A stretch of 45,077 nt of DNA from positions 1-45,077 of the forward strand of contig JAQGPA010000188.1 in the NCBI GenBank assembly GCA_028293325.1, read 5' to 3'. The DNA is from Pedosphaera sp. (lineage in GTDB: Bacteria > Verrucomicrobiota > Verrucomicrobiia > Limisphaerales > Pedosphaeraceae). Shown piece by piece: positions 35,223-44,068 of this stretch. Position numbers and translations under genes: made by a program. The stretch's first letter is position 1. Each line of letters begins with the position of its first letter. Under the pieces are notes generated by a model, which had not been told where the DNA came from, searched no databases, and was given only the letters and a program-made list of their open reading frames with translations.

Positions 35223-38200
35223 TCAAGGATGGCGCAGGCGATAGAACACCTTCGTCGCACCCGGATTAATGGTCACATTCAGGTTCGTCGCCGACTGCGA
35301 ACTGGCGATATCAAACCAAAAGTTCGCATCCGCGAGATTCACGCTGTTCGACTGGGCGATCCAGCCGAGGTGCGTTGCCGGCCACGTCAGCGAGAGATTA
35401 TTGCCGCTGACACTGACGGTGATGTTCGTCGGATACGACGCGATGGTGCTCGCCAGCACCGTGATGCTGCCACCCGGCGTGGTGGCTGTGAGCGCACCGT
35501 TCAACGGCGTCCAGGTCGCCGGGAAGTTCGCCGGGTAAGCTGCCGCCAAGGTGGCGTAGGAATACGTGCCGCCATTCAAATTGGTGCCATTGATGATGAC
35601 ATTCTTGAACGTGTCATTTTGCGTCAGATACATGCCGCCGTTCAACGTGAGCGTGCTGTTGGGGTTGTAGATGTCGTAGGTCGTCTGCAAGGCACCCTGT
35701 GCCTCGACCGTGATGGTATTCGTGCCGAGCGCATTCGGCGCGCTGCCGACCAGTGAACCAAACAACACATCCCAGGTGCCGGTGTAAGTGTTGTTCGCAT
35801 TGGAGATGTTCAACGACGCGGGCGACGCGGTCTGCAAGGTCGTGAAGTTTATATAGCCGTGCCAGATGAGGTTGCCGTTGCCGGTCAGCTTGGATTGGAT
35901 ATTGATGCTGCGCGGCGACGTATCATCGCTGGCCGAGACCACGGTGTTGGAAATGACGTTCACTTCGCCCGTGAGGATGGCCGGCCAGCCGCTGTTGAGG
36001 ATGCTGGAAATCTGGCCACCAGCCATGACCAGTTTCTTGAAGTTCACTGTCGAAGGATTGCCGCCCTTGATCCGGATACCGCCGGATGTGGTGAAACTGG
36101 TATCGTATGTGCCGGCGCCTTCCACCCGGAGTTCATCCCCGGGGAAGGTTGCCGTGGTGGGCGAATTGGGGTTGCCAAAGTTCGGCGTCCGGATGCCGCC
36201 GCTGGAGAGAATGGTGAAGGTGCTGCCATAATACTGCCCGGCCAGATCCGTCGCCGAACCCGGCAGACTCCACGCCGTCGTGGTATCCCAATCATCGGTG
36301 CTGGGCTGGATGGCCGAGGTCGTGATATTCGTGGGCGGTCCGAGCACTGGATTCACGGTGAGAACTGCCACGCTGCTGATGACGGACCCAAAGTTATTGG
36401 TCACCACTAGGACGAGATTGCCCGCGTCCGCCAGAATTAGATTACTGATGGACAGACTGGAAGACTGCGCGCCACTGATGCGGCCGCTGTTGACGATGTC
36501 GGTGTAGGTGCTGGCACCATCAAAATACTTCCATTGATACGCCAAAGGCTGCGTGCCGCTGGCTGTAGAATTGAACGTCGCCGTCTGATGTTCATAGCGC
36601 GTCACGTTGGCCGGCTGCGACACGATGACCGGCGCGAAATTCGACACGCCGGAAGCGGCACCGTATATATTTTCCAGTTGCGATTGGCTCAAAGCTTTCG
36701 CGTAGATAGCCGCACCATACATTGAACCATCAAACTGGCGGTTGCCGCCCGAGAAAGCATCATCGCCAATCCAGGTGCTCGCCGAGAAACTTTGATTCAC
36801 ATGCGTGTAGTTTTGCGAAGCCGACAGCAGGCCATTCACGTTGAAGATATAAATGGTGGCGTTGGTCGGGGAAACCACCAGGGCGACATATGACCAGACT
36901 CCCGGAGGCGGAGCGATCTGTGAATTCCAGCCAAAAGTGCCCGCCTCGCTGTTCCAAGTGTAACCGAGCGTGCGGTTGCCAGAGCCATCCAGACTGCCGG
37001 TAAAATTGAAACCTGCAATCGTTCCGCCGCCACGGCTGAAGATGAGTCCGCAGTTTGCCGGCGGCAAGCCGGGCTTGATCCAGGCCGCAAACGAGACCGT
37101 ATTCGTAAACAGGTTCAGCGGCGGGATGGCCACGTGAGAATTCGTAGTGAACCCCGCAAATTTTGCCGCCACGGTCGCAACATCGAAGCCGGGGAAGCCA
37201 TCCGCCGGCGTGGGACCGGTGACTCCATTAAAACCATTCTGCGCGGCGACCGCATAAAAACCATCCAAGTCACCTTGATAGTCGTAAGCCGCGGTGTTGG
37301 TCGCCGGATCACCCGTTTCTTGGAACATATACAAAGCCGTTGGCCCCGCCGCTACGGCAGCTTCTTCATAATTTGTCGGCGTCAGATAAATCAACGCCGC
37401 CGGAGAACTTGTCACTGAACCAAAGTTGTTGGTAATGACGACGTCATAATTGGCAGCATCCGCTGCTGTAATATTGCTCAAGAGCAACGTGCTGTTGGTA
37501 GAACCTGTAATGCTGCCGCCATCCGACAGCGGAACGCCCGCCTTGCGCCAATTATAGTGCACGCCCGCCAAATTGGTCACGACCAACTGGACGGTGAAGT
37601 GCGCCTTGCCGCCGGCGTAGGCATTGTCATTTGCAGGCTGATTCTGAATCGCCGGTGCAAGAAGGTAATTCGTGACGATGAGATCAATTGACTTCGCAAC
37701 AGTGTTGTTGGTGAGATAGCCCTGCGGATTGCCGGTAGGTGGCAAGACTACCCCCAGCGTGACCAGATTATTTCCGCCGTCCACGAGTCCTGATGCGGCA
37801 GTGGTATATTTGATGACTCGAACCGTTGTAGGCAGTGAACTGATCGTGGGCAGCGCAGAAATGTTGATCGTGTTTGCCGAACCGGCAGTGCCGAATGTGC
37901 CGACCGTGATGTTCGTATTAAGCAAGTTTGCGACCAGCGTGCTGTCGTTCATCGTCAGTGTGCCACTGATGGACAGCTGCCTGTTCGCCGCCGATACGTC
38001 AAGTGTCGAGGAAGTGTTATTGGAAACGGATCCACTATTATTGATGGATCCCGTGCCGGTTAGCGCCAACGTCCCGGCGTTGACGGTGGTGCGGCCAGTA
38101 TAGCTGTTGGAACCTGATAACGTCAGAGTGCCACCGCCATGCGCAATCAGTCCGCCCGCACCGGAAAGCGTGTTAGTGATGCCAACCGCAAACCCGCCGT

Positions 38201-41200
38201 TGTCGAACGTGAGATTGCCCGAAACCAAATTCACGGCATTCGTCCCACTTGTCGCTGTGAAACCAGCAAACAAATTGGCATTAGCCGCCAGCGCGGTCAT
38301 TCGACCACCATTTGCGTTGATGGTGCCTGAACCACTGCCACGGCTGAAACCGTTCGCCGAAAAATTGCCGCCATTCAAATAAACAGTTCCAACGCCGCCT
38401 GCGGTGGCACCAACTTGAACTACGTTTGGATAATTAAATGTTGCTGAATCCTGAATCGTCAGTGACCCCTGACCGGTGCCGCCGTTGCCACCAATGACCA
38501 CGATTCCGGCTGCTGAAGAACTGTTTGCCCAAGACGCGTTGTCCTTGAGCAGCAGAGCACCGGAGCCATTGTTATTACCGCCAACCCACAAGGCCTGTGC
38601 CGGGCTGCCACCAGGCTGGTTCTGGTTCACCACCGCGCTTCCCGACACCGCCATCAAGTTGTTGGTGTTCGCCGCCGCCGCCGAGCCGATCACCATTTTC
38701 GGCAGGTTCAACGTGCCGCCGCTCACATTGTAAATGCCGTTCGCACCGGCGATGCGACTATCCAAAGTCACCGTGGTATTGCCACCACTTACCAGAACAG
38801 TTCCATTGTCAGTGACAATTTGGAGCGCACCCATGGTTGAATTGCCACCGTTAATCGCCAGTGTGCCGCCGGAGGCGGTCACTTGCAGATTGTTCAATGT
38901 GGAGTTGCCGGATAGGGTCAAGATATTCGTGCCCGCCTTGAGCAAGTTGCCGCTGCCGGTCAGACTACCGCTGTAGGCCGAACTCGCATTGTTGCCGCCG
39001 ACAGTCAATGTAACGATGGATGATGCAGCGTTCAGAAGCGAAATGTCGCCGGTGCCGGCCAGCGCGCCAAACGTGGCACTGGTGATGCCGCTGGCAAACG
39101 AAACGCCGGCGACCACATTGTTGCTGACCGTGCTGTTTTGCAGCGCGGAAGAGTCGCCCACAATCAACGAACCATTATTCACAGTGGATAAACCAGTGTG
39201 GGTATTTCCCGCGCTCAACGTCAGCGCACCGCTGCCGTTCTGAACCAGTGAACCGACACCCGAAATCACATTGGCACTGGTGATGTTGTCCGTGCGGTTG
39301 AAAATCAAGGTTGCGTTGTCGCTCACAGTGGCGGAACCCAGATCGCCGTTCGCGTCGTTGTTGCCAACTTGCAACGCGCCGCCGCTGATGGTCACTGCCG
39401 AAAGGCTGTTGGGACCGCTATTGTCAATGGTCAACGTGCTGCTGCCATTTTTTACGATGGTGCCGTTGCCAAGAATGTTGGCACTGCCCGCGATGACGTA
39501 ATTTTTCGTGGAGTTATTTGTAATGCCGCCAGGTGAACGATTGGCCGCCAGCGTAACCGTGATTGGACTGCTGCCAGTGGCGCTGTCATCGAACGCAGAC
39601 AAGGAACCCTCGACATAATTCGTGGCGCTGCTGCCGGCGAGCAACTGCCAGTTGGGCGTCGTGATATCCCAGTTGCCATCGCCTACCGCCCATTTGACGG
39701 CTTGCGGCGCGGCGACATAGACCAGCTTCAATTGTTTGGCAGCCGTGTCGTTGGTCAGCGCAACCACGTAGCCGGCAACGGCTGGCAAAGTTCCCGCCAC
39801 AAAGCTGCCGGAGCCGCTGATGGAACCATAGCTCATCAGCAAATAAGTATTCGGCCCCGTCAAGCCGCTGCCCGCGACCGTAACATTGACCGTGCCGTTC
39901 AAATTCAATGCCCCGTTGACTATTACTGCCGGAACGGTCGTGCTGGCATTCGCGCCAAGCGTAAAATTATTCGTCACATTTCCCGATGTGCCCAAGGTCA
40001 GGCCGCTGTTGGCGAGCGATTGACCGGATGCCGCCACCTGGACTTCTAACGTGCCGCCATCAGCCACCGTATAAGAGCCGGCACCGGTGCTAAGAGTCGT
40101 CGTAATCAGCTTGGCTCCGTTGCGAACAATCGTGGCACCGTTATAAGTATTTGCATTGCTCAACGTGAGTGAACCGCCAGCGAGGGAATTAGTCACAATC
40201 AAGCCGCCGTCCGTCGCGGAATCGCCGGCAATCGTGCTGTGCACAAGCGCCTGACCAATGATAATCGGCGTGCCATTATAGTCTATGATGCCGCCATTGT
40301 TGCGGACATTGGCCGCCGTCAAGCCGATCATGAAGGCGTTGGTGAGACTTGCTATGCCTGGGTTGACACCCTTCAACATGCCGCCGTTGAAGTTGAAAAC
40401 AGAAACCGCGCCAGAGTTGCCGGTCTTTACCTGTCGGGAAATTTCGCTGCCACCATTCAGATTATTCGTGGCGATCGCCGTCGCACTGTTGCCAACCAAA
40501 ATGGGAGTGTTCGGCACGTTCAGCGTGCCGCTCACAACCGACACCACACCCGTTGCACCGGCACCATTGCCAATCGCAAAAGTTGCGGAACCGGTATTGT
40601 TAAAAGTTCCTCCTTCAATGCTCAATGTAGCAGAAGTGTTGGCGGAGGCGCCGATGCGAACACCACTGCCCGCCCCGGTATGCGAAGCAACGCCACTGGT
40701 CAATACTCGCAGCATGGATCCCGACGCCCCGTCCAGCGAAAAAGCAAAGGCGTTGGGCTGTGTTATTGTCCCGCCATTGGCAATAATCAATTGGCCGCCA
40801 AAAGTGGTGCCCGCATTCATAAAAGCTCCATTACCCGTTATTGACAACGTCACATTCGTGCCAATGTTCGCGGTCTTGCCCGAAGCAACATTCACAGAAT
40901 TGCCGCCCGCACTGGCGGTAACAGTCACCGCAGTGTCATTGGTGAGCGTATAACCAGAATTATTGAAGATCACAGTGGACGCCGACAGGGTGCTGCCCTT
41001 GATGCCATAGGCGCCATCCACCCCGCCAAAAATCGCAACATCGCCGGTCGCAAATGTGGAGTTTGGCGTATTGCCAGTGCCATTGTTCCAAACCGTGGAG
41101 GCAGTATCCCACGTTCCACTCACTGGAGCGTTTGTAGTGGCCGAGAGCCCGGCCCAAAACTTGTTGGCCGCTGAAACAGAACCAGCAAGGCCGATGACGA

Positions 41201-41312
41201 CCAGTGCAGTCGCCATCTTTTTTACCAGAATAGACATCCTGGACCGTTGAGCAAACTCGCAGACGCGACCCGCTTTCGACGCCGACAGGTCATGGGTTAA
41301 TTGCTTTTTCAT
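35223..41312 (-). CDS. Giant surface protein: beta-strand repeats, LamG, Ig domains
   Basis: This 2029-residue protein starts with a long signal (SRMSILVKKMATALVVIGLA). Residues about 50-1230 are dominated by autotransporter-associated beta-strand repeats (LTLSNANTYNGATIVRNGAK, LTLSGSNSYTGRTTVNAGTL and many relatives). An Ig-like domain (about 1225-1315), a LamG/concanavalin-like domain (about 1320-1553, with TNTVSFAAWIKPGLPPANCG and WSYVALVVSPTNATIYIFNV), a second Ig-like domain (to 1658), a 305-residue module shared with the beta-helix protein, and a C-terminal module (LSLTWPATHLGWIAQSNSVN ... VFYRLRHP) follow. No catalytic domain is recognisable. I infer a glycan-binding adhesin or scaffold. 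Promoter: TATAAT at 41342-41347. It is followed by an intrinsic terminator, so it can be expressed separately from the kinase genes. Confidence 0.85.
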   Translation of the reverse strand: MKKQLTHDLSASKAGRVCEFAQRSRMSILVKKMATALVVIGLAGSVSAANKFWAGLSATTNAPVSGTWDTASTVWNNGTGNTPNSTFATGDVAIFGGVDGAYGIKGSTLSASTVIFNNSGYTLTNDTAVTVTASAGGNSVNVASGKTANIGTNVTLSITGNGAFMNAGTTFGGQLIIANGGTITQPNAFAFSLDGASGSMLRVLTSGVASHTGAGSGVRIGASANTSATLSIEGGTFNNTGSATFAIGNGAGATGVVSVVSGTLNVPNTPILVGNSATAIATNNLNGGSEISRQVKTGNSGAVSVFNFNGGMLKGVNPGIASLTNAFMIGLTAANVRNNGGIIDYNGTPIIIGQALVHSTIAGDSATDGGLIVTNSLAGGSLTLSNANTYNGATIVRNGAKLITTTLSTGAGSYTVADGGTLEVQVAASGQSLANSGLTLGTSGNVTNNFTLGANASTTVPAVIVNGALNLNGTVNVTVAGSGLTGPNTYLLMSYGSISGSGSFVAGTLPAVAGYVVALTNDTAAKQLKLVYVAAPQAVKWAVGDGNWDITTPNWQLLAGSSATNYVEGSLSAFDDSATGSSPITVTLAANRSPGGITNNSTKNYVIAGSANILGNGTIVKNGSSTLTIDNSGPNSLSAVTISGGALQVGNNDANGDLGSATVSDNATLIFNRTDNITSANVISGVGSLVQNGSGALTLSAGNTHTGLSTVNNGSLIVGDSSALQNSTVSNNVVAGVSFASGITSATFGALAGTGDISLLNAASSIVTLTVGGNNASSAYSGSLTGSGNLLKAGTNILTLSGNSTLNNLQVTASGGTLAINGGNSTMGALQIVTDNGTVLVSGGNTTVTLDSRIAGANGIYNVSGGTLNLPKMVIGSAAAANTNNLMAVSGSAVVNQNQPGGSPAQALWVGGNNNGSGALLLKDNASWANSSSAAGIVVIGGNGGTGQGSLTIQDSATFNYPNVVQVGATAGGVGTVYLNGGNFSANGFSRGSGSGTINANGGRMTALAANANLFAGFTATSGTNAVNLVSGNLTFDNGGFAVGITNTLSGAGGLIAHGGGTLTLSGSNSYTGRTTVNAGTLALTGTGSINNSGSVSNNTSSTLDVSAANRQLSISGTLTMNDSTLVANLLNTNITVGTFGTAGSANTINISALPTISSLPTTVRVIKYTTAASGLVDGGNNLVTLGVVLPPTGNPQGYLTNNTVAKSIDLIVTNYLLAPAIQNQPANDNAYAGGKAHFTVQLVVTNLAGVHYNWRKAGVPLSDGGSITGSTNSTLLLSNITAADAANYDVVITNNFGSVTSSPAALIYLTPTNYEEAAVAAGPTALYMFQETGDPATNTAAYDYQGDLDGFYAVAAQNGFNGVTGPTPADGFPGFDVATVAAKFAGFTTNSHVAIPPLNLFTNTVSFAAWIKPGLPPANCGLIFSRGGGTIAGFNFTGSLDGSGNRTLGYTWNSEAGTFGWNSQIAPPPGVWSYVALVVSPTNATIYIFNVNGLLSASQNYTHVNQSFSASTWIGDDAFSGGNRQFDGSMYGAAIYAKALSQSQLENIYGAASGVSNFAPVIVSQPANVTRYEHQTATFNSTASGTQPLAYQWKYFDGASTYTDIVNSGRISGAQSSSLSISNLILADAGNLVLVVTNNFGSVISSVAVLTVNPVLGPPTNITTSAIQPSTDDWDTTTAWSLPGSATDLAGQYYGSTFTILSSGGIRTPNFGNPNSPTTATFPGDELRVEGAGTYDTSFTTSGGIRIKGGNPSTVNFKKLVMAGGQISSILNSGWPAILTGEVNVISNTVVSASDDTSPRSINIQSKLTGNGNLIWHGYINFTTLQTASPASLNISNANNTYTGTWDVLFGSLVGSAPNALGTNTITVEAQGALQTTYDIYNPNSTLTLNGGMYLTQNDTFKNVIINGTNLNGGTYSYATLAAAYPANFPATWTPLNGALTATTPGGSITVLASTIASYPTNITVSVSGNNLSLTWPATHLGWIAQSNSVNLADANFWFDIASSQSATNLNVTINPGATKVFYRLRHP

Positions 41313-41341
41313 AGCTCGGATTTTGGGTTGTGGGATGATAT

Positions 41342-41347
41342 ATTATA
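41342..41347 (-). promoter_or_regulatory. Candidate -10 element of the surface protein gene
   Basis: TATAAT, a perfect sigma-70-type -10 hexamer on the minus strand, lies 29 bp before the ATG at 41312 in an A+T-rich stretch. No good -35 hexamer is found at 16-18 bp, which would fit a promoter that depends on an activator. The nearest 16-bp palindrome is about 155 bp upstream. Confidence 0.5.
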
Positions 41348-41467
41348 ACGAAATTAAAATCGAGGGGCAGGCGACAAAACAAGTCCTGATTTCAACCATT
41401 TTGGCCTTTTAGCACGAAGGTCAAAAACAAAAGGCTGAACTGCTGCGTTGCATTGCTCTGTGGACAT

Positions 41468-41486
41468 GTTGTGAAAGTCCCACAAC
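41468..41486. promoter_or_regulatory. Inverted repeat GTTGTG-N7-CACAAC
   Basis: Perfect 6-bp arms (41468-41473 and 41481-41486) are separated by 7 bp, 16 bp from the 16-bp palindrome in the same divergent intergenic region. It could be the site of a second regulator. There is no T-tract, so a terminator is unlikely. Confidence 0.35.
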
Positions 41487-41502
41487 CTCTGAAAAGCATC
41501 CA

Positions 41503-41518
41503 TTACACGTTCGTGTAA
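41503..41518. promoter_or_regulatory. Palindrome TTACAC-N4-GTGTAA, copy 4 (divergent region)
   Basis: TTACACGTTCGTGTAA is extended here to a 20-bp palindrome with 9-bp arms, CATTACACGTTCGTGTAATG (41501-41520), the most symmetrical of the four copies. It lies between the divergently read surface protein gene (ATG at 41312) and the GH28 gene (ATG at 41910), so it could serve either or both. Confidence 0.7.
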
Positions 41519-41909
41519 TGAACCAAATCTGGTATTTCAGCACCATTGGTTTGATAGTGACCTTATTGACCTCATGTGTGACAACCTGCTTCATGCTAAT
41601 TCATAACAACCTGGACACGCACCAGTCGCTCTAGACTTTTTCGACGCTCTCAAAATCTTAGTTTCATTTTTCATTTGTGAACAAAATTGAAAATACACTT
41701 TCAAATCACCTGTGGACTTTGAAACCAACCCCAACTAAAAAATGCCCCTGCCTCATGCACCCACACGCTGTCCACACCATCGGGGCAAGGCCCGTCATGG
41801 AATCCGAAAATCAAAACCTCACAACGATGCGGCTCCAACCGGTGCGCCACCAATTCAAGGCGACCATTATAATCATCAAACGTCTCGAACACTGAAGAAT
41901 TTCACGCTT
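41519..41909. other. Leader region of the GH28 gene, no gene supported
   Basis: About 390 bp separate the palindrome from the GH28 start. No tRNA, riboswitch or strong promoter was recognised. A 63-residue minus-strand frame (41701-41892) reads like real protein in composition (LELVAHRLEPHRCEVLIFGF) but has no recognisable family or start context; it may be a gene remnant or chance. Confidence 0.4.
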
Positions 41910-43625
41910 ATGGAAATGTTGAACCGCAGACAACTCTTGAGCAAGGCCGGCATCATTGCGCTCGGCGGCTCGGCACTGGCGCTACCCGCAATCGGCCAAC
42001 AAAAGTCTGACCGGGGAGGAATGTCCCTTTTTAACGTCCATGATTTTGGCGCCTTTGGCGACGGCGCGCGATTGACTTCTGCCGCCATCAATCGGGCGAT
42101 TGATGCCTGTCACGCGCGTGGAGGCGGAACGGTCTATGTGCCGCCAGGAATATACCTTTGCGGCACGGTCGAATTGAAGAGCAATGTGACGCTGTATCTG
42201 GAAGCGGGGGCAACTTTGCTGGGGAGTAAAAAACTCACAGACTACACGCCGCATCCGTATCGCTCCGCCAACGGCGGTGCCGGCGGGGGACCTGCCTTTA
42301 ATCGCGACGCCCGCGACACATCGCCGTATCACTTGATCTTTGCTCGTGATGCCGAGAACGTCGCCCTGATTGGTCCGGGGCGGTTGGATGGACAGGGGCC
42401 GGCTTACTGGGTTCCCAGCGGCAAAAAACCGCTCCCGCCGGAAGAGGCGTGGCAGGAAGTCGCGACCCATGCCTGGAAAGCCATCTCGCGTCCTTCTCCA
42501 ATGCTGGAGTTCTACAACTGCAAACATCTTCGCATCGAAGGTGTGCAAATTATGAACTCCGCCGGCTGGACGTTGCGGCCCGCAGACTGTGACAACGTCT
42601 TTATCCACGGCATCACGATCAAAAATCCCTACGGCATAAACACCGACGGCATCGATCTCATAGGGTGCAAGAATGTGTTCATTTCGGACTGCTTGATTGA
42701 CACGGGAGACGACGCGATTTGCCTCAAAAGTCAGTCCTCTTATGGCGACGACGTGCGCGTGTCCAAAAACATCACCATCACCAATTGCGTGCTGACCTGC
42801 TGCTGCAATGGATTGAAATTCGGCACCGCGAGTTTCGGGCGTTTTGAAAACATCACCTTTTCCAATTCTGTCATCTTCAACGAAGATGTTGAATTGAAAT
42901 CACGGGTCATTTCGGGAGTCGCGCTGGAGATTGTGGATGGAGGTTCGATGGAAGGAGTGTTGATCTCGAACATCCGAATGCAGCGCGTGCGAACGCCGAT
43001 CTTTGTGAAAATCGGCAATCGCCATCCACAGGCAGATGGCAGTCCGGGAACAATTCGAGGTATCAGGATTGAAAATGTCCACGCCACGGATTCCATTTTG
43101 ACGAGTTCGATCACCGGCCAACCGGGATGCTGTGTGGAGGACGTGACGTTGTCCGGTATCCGCATTGATAGTGAAGAGGATGGCAAAGAGGAGTGGGTGG
43201 GGCTTGAGATTCACGAATTGCCCAAGGCGTATCCCGAAGCGCGAATGTTTGGCCGGCTGCCTTGTTACGGAATGTATTGCCGCCATGTGAAGGGGTTGCG
43301 TCTACGTCAAATGGAGTTCAAGGCAGCCGCCAGCGAAGAGCGGCCTGCGGTCTTCTGCGACGATGTTAACGATGTGGAAATCTGTGGTTTGCGCGGTACT
43401 CCGATCGTTGGGAATCAGCCAGTCATCAAACTAGTTCAAACTCAGCAGGCATTTATTCATGGCTGCACGTCGCCAGCGGGAACCAAGACCTTCGTAGAGG
43501 TATACGGTGATCGGTCTGACGGTGTCGTATTGATGAACAACAATCTCAATGGTGCGCAGAAACCTGCGGCGTGGGGAGCAGAGGTGGCGGATGGGGCGGT
43601 AATAGTTTCGGGAGGCTTGAAATAA
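41910..43625 (+). CDS. Tat-exported GH28 polygalacturonase-like enzyme
   Basis: The 571-residue protein begins with a twin-arginine signal (LNRRQLLSKAGIIALGGSAL) and folds as a right-handed beta-helix of the GH28 type. It opens with the usual FNVHDFGAFGDG and PPGIYLCGTVELKSNVTLYL, then NTDGID (244-249) and TGDDAICLKS (265-274), which supply the catalytic Asp residues. The GHG histidine motif of true polygalacturonases is replaced by CCCNGLKFGT (297-306), so a different linkage, for instance rhamnogalacturonan or another uronide-containing glycan, is possible. It is the only intact gene of the locus on the plus strand. Starts at 41910 and 41916 are both possible. The 41503 palindrome is upstream. 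An orphan Tat signal gene begins 18 bp after its stop. Confidence 0.92.
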   Translation: MEMLNRRQLLSKAGIIALGGSALALPAIGQQKSDRGGMSLFNVHDFGAFGDGARLTSAAINRAIDACHARGGGTVYVPPGIYLCGTVELKSNVTLYLEAGATLLGSKKLTDYTPHPYRSANGGAGGGPAFNRDARDTSPYHLIFARDAENVALIGPGRLDGQGPAYWVPSGKKPLPPEEAWQEVATHAWKAISRPSPMLEFYNCKHLRIEGVQIMNSAGWTLRPADCDNVFIHGITIKNPYGINTDGIDLIGCKNVFISDCLIDTGDDAICLKSQSSYGDDVRVSKNITITNCVLTCCCNGLKFGTASFGRFENITFSNSVIFNEDVELKSRVISGVALEIVDGGSMEGVLISNIRMQRVRTPIFVKIGNRHPQADGSPGTIRGIRIENVHATDSILTSSITGQPGCCVEDVTLSGIRIDSEEDGKEEWVGLEIHELPKAYPEARMFGRLPCYGMYCRHVKGLRLRQMEFKAAASEERPAVFCDDVNDVEICGLRGTPIVGNQPVIKLVQTQQAFIHGCTSPAGTKTFVEVYGDRSDGVVLMNNNLNGAQKPAAWGAEVADGAVIVSGGLK

Positions 43626-43643
43626 CTCTGACTGGAGTAAATC

Positions 43644-43778
43644 ATGAGCACATTAAACAAACCACCTTACCTTGGCGCCATGAATCGAAGAGACTTCCTG
43701 CGCGCAGCCGCCATGGCTGCGGGAGCGCTTTCTGTTGGAGCACCTCAAGTATCTTTATTCGGTTTTTTCAGACTATGA
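43644..43778 (+). pseudogene. Orphan Tat signal peptide, truncated gene
   Basis: A 44-codon frame has a good Shine-Dalgarno (GGAG at 43634-43637) seven bases... before the ATG by six intervening bases, and encodes MSTLNKPPYLGA followed by MNRRDFLRAAAMAAGALSVG, a textbook twin-arginine signal. The frame stops 14 residues after that. No mature domain follows in any frame. The gene sits 18 bp after GH28, so it was probably the next gene of that operon (a hydrolase or dehydrogenase) whose body was deleted. Confidence 0.75.
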
Positions 43779-43790
43779 AAGGCAATCTTT

Positions 43791-43808
43791 TTTCAACCTC
43801 GGTTGAAA
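43791..43808. repeat. 18-bp palindrome TTTCAACC-TC-GGTTGAAA
   Basis: Perfect 8-bp arms with a 2-bp centre, in the gap after the orphan Tat gene and about 260 bp before the malic enzyme fragment. It lacks a T-tract downstream on either strand in the right position. It may be an operator, a repeat end, or the scar of whatever deleted the preceding gene. Confidence 0.5.
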
Positions 43809-44068
43809 TGACCAAGCCCTGGTTTCTCCAAAACCCATTAAACGCGATATGCAAGTTTCTCACGTAAAACGTTGCAGCCTGATAGCGGTGATTTTGCCGA
43901 CATGTAGCGACACTTTTTCGGTTCAGGCAAGCTTTGGTGAGGCAAGGGCTTGCGGCAACCCCGGAAATTTGCACCTCGCATCTGTGGAATCCCCGCTGGT
44001 GGCTGGCCTGTTCGCCGTCCTGCTGTGTGCGCGATTTATTTTGGACACCAGACCCTTGATTATAGATT
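43809..44068. other. Gap without a recognisable gene
   Basis: Overlapping short frames exist on both strands but none has a known domain or a supported start. No RNA gene or clear promoter was identified. Confidence 0.4.

Noticed and set aside
35250..41250. Many plus-strand frames opposite the 2029-aa gene, some rich in Pro/Val/Leu
   Set aside because: Composition is the complement of Thr/Asn/Gly-rich beta-strand repeats; no starts with ribosome binding sites and no domains.
14580..41312. Classical type V autotransporters
   Set aside because: Passenger-like repeats are present but none of the four large proteins ends in a beta-barrel translocator domain.
41701..41892. 63-codon minus-strand frame in the GH28 leader
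   Set aside because: The composition looks protein-like, but no family is recognised, there is no supported start and it is not linked to neighbours; kept only as a note in the intergenic entry.
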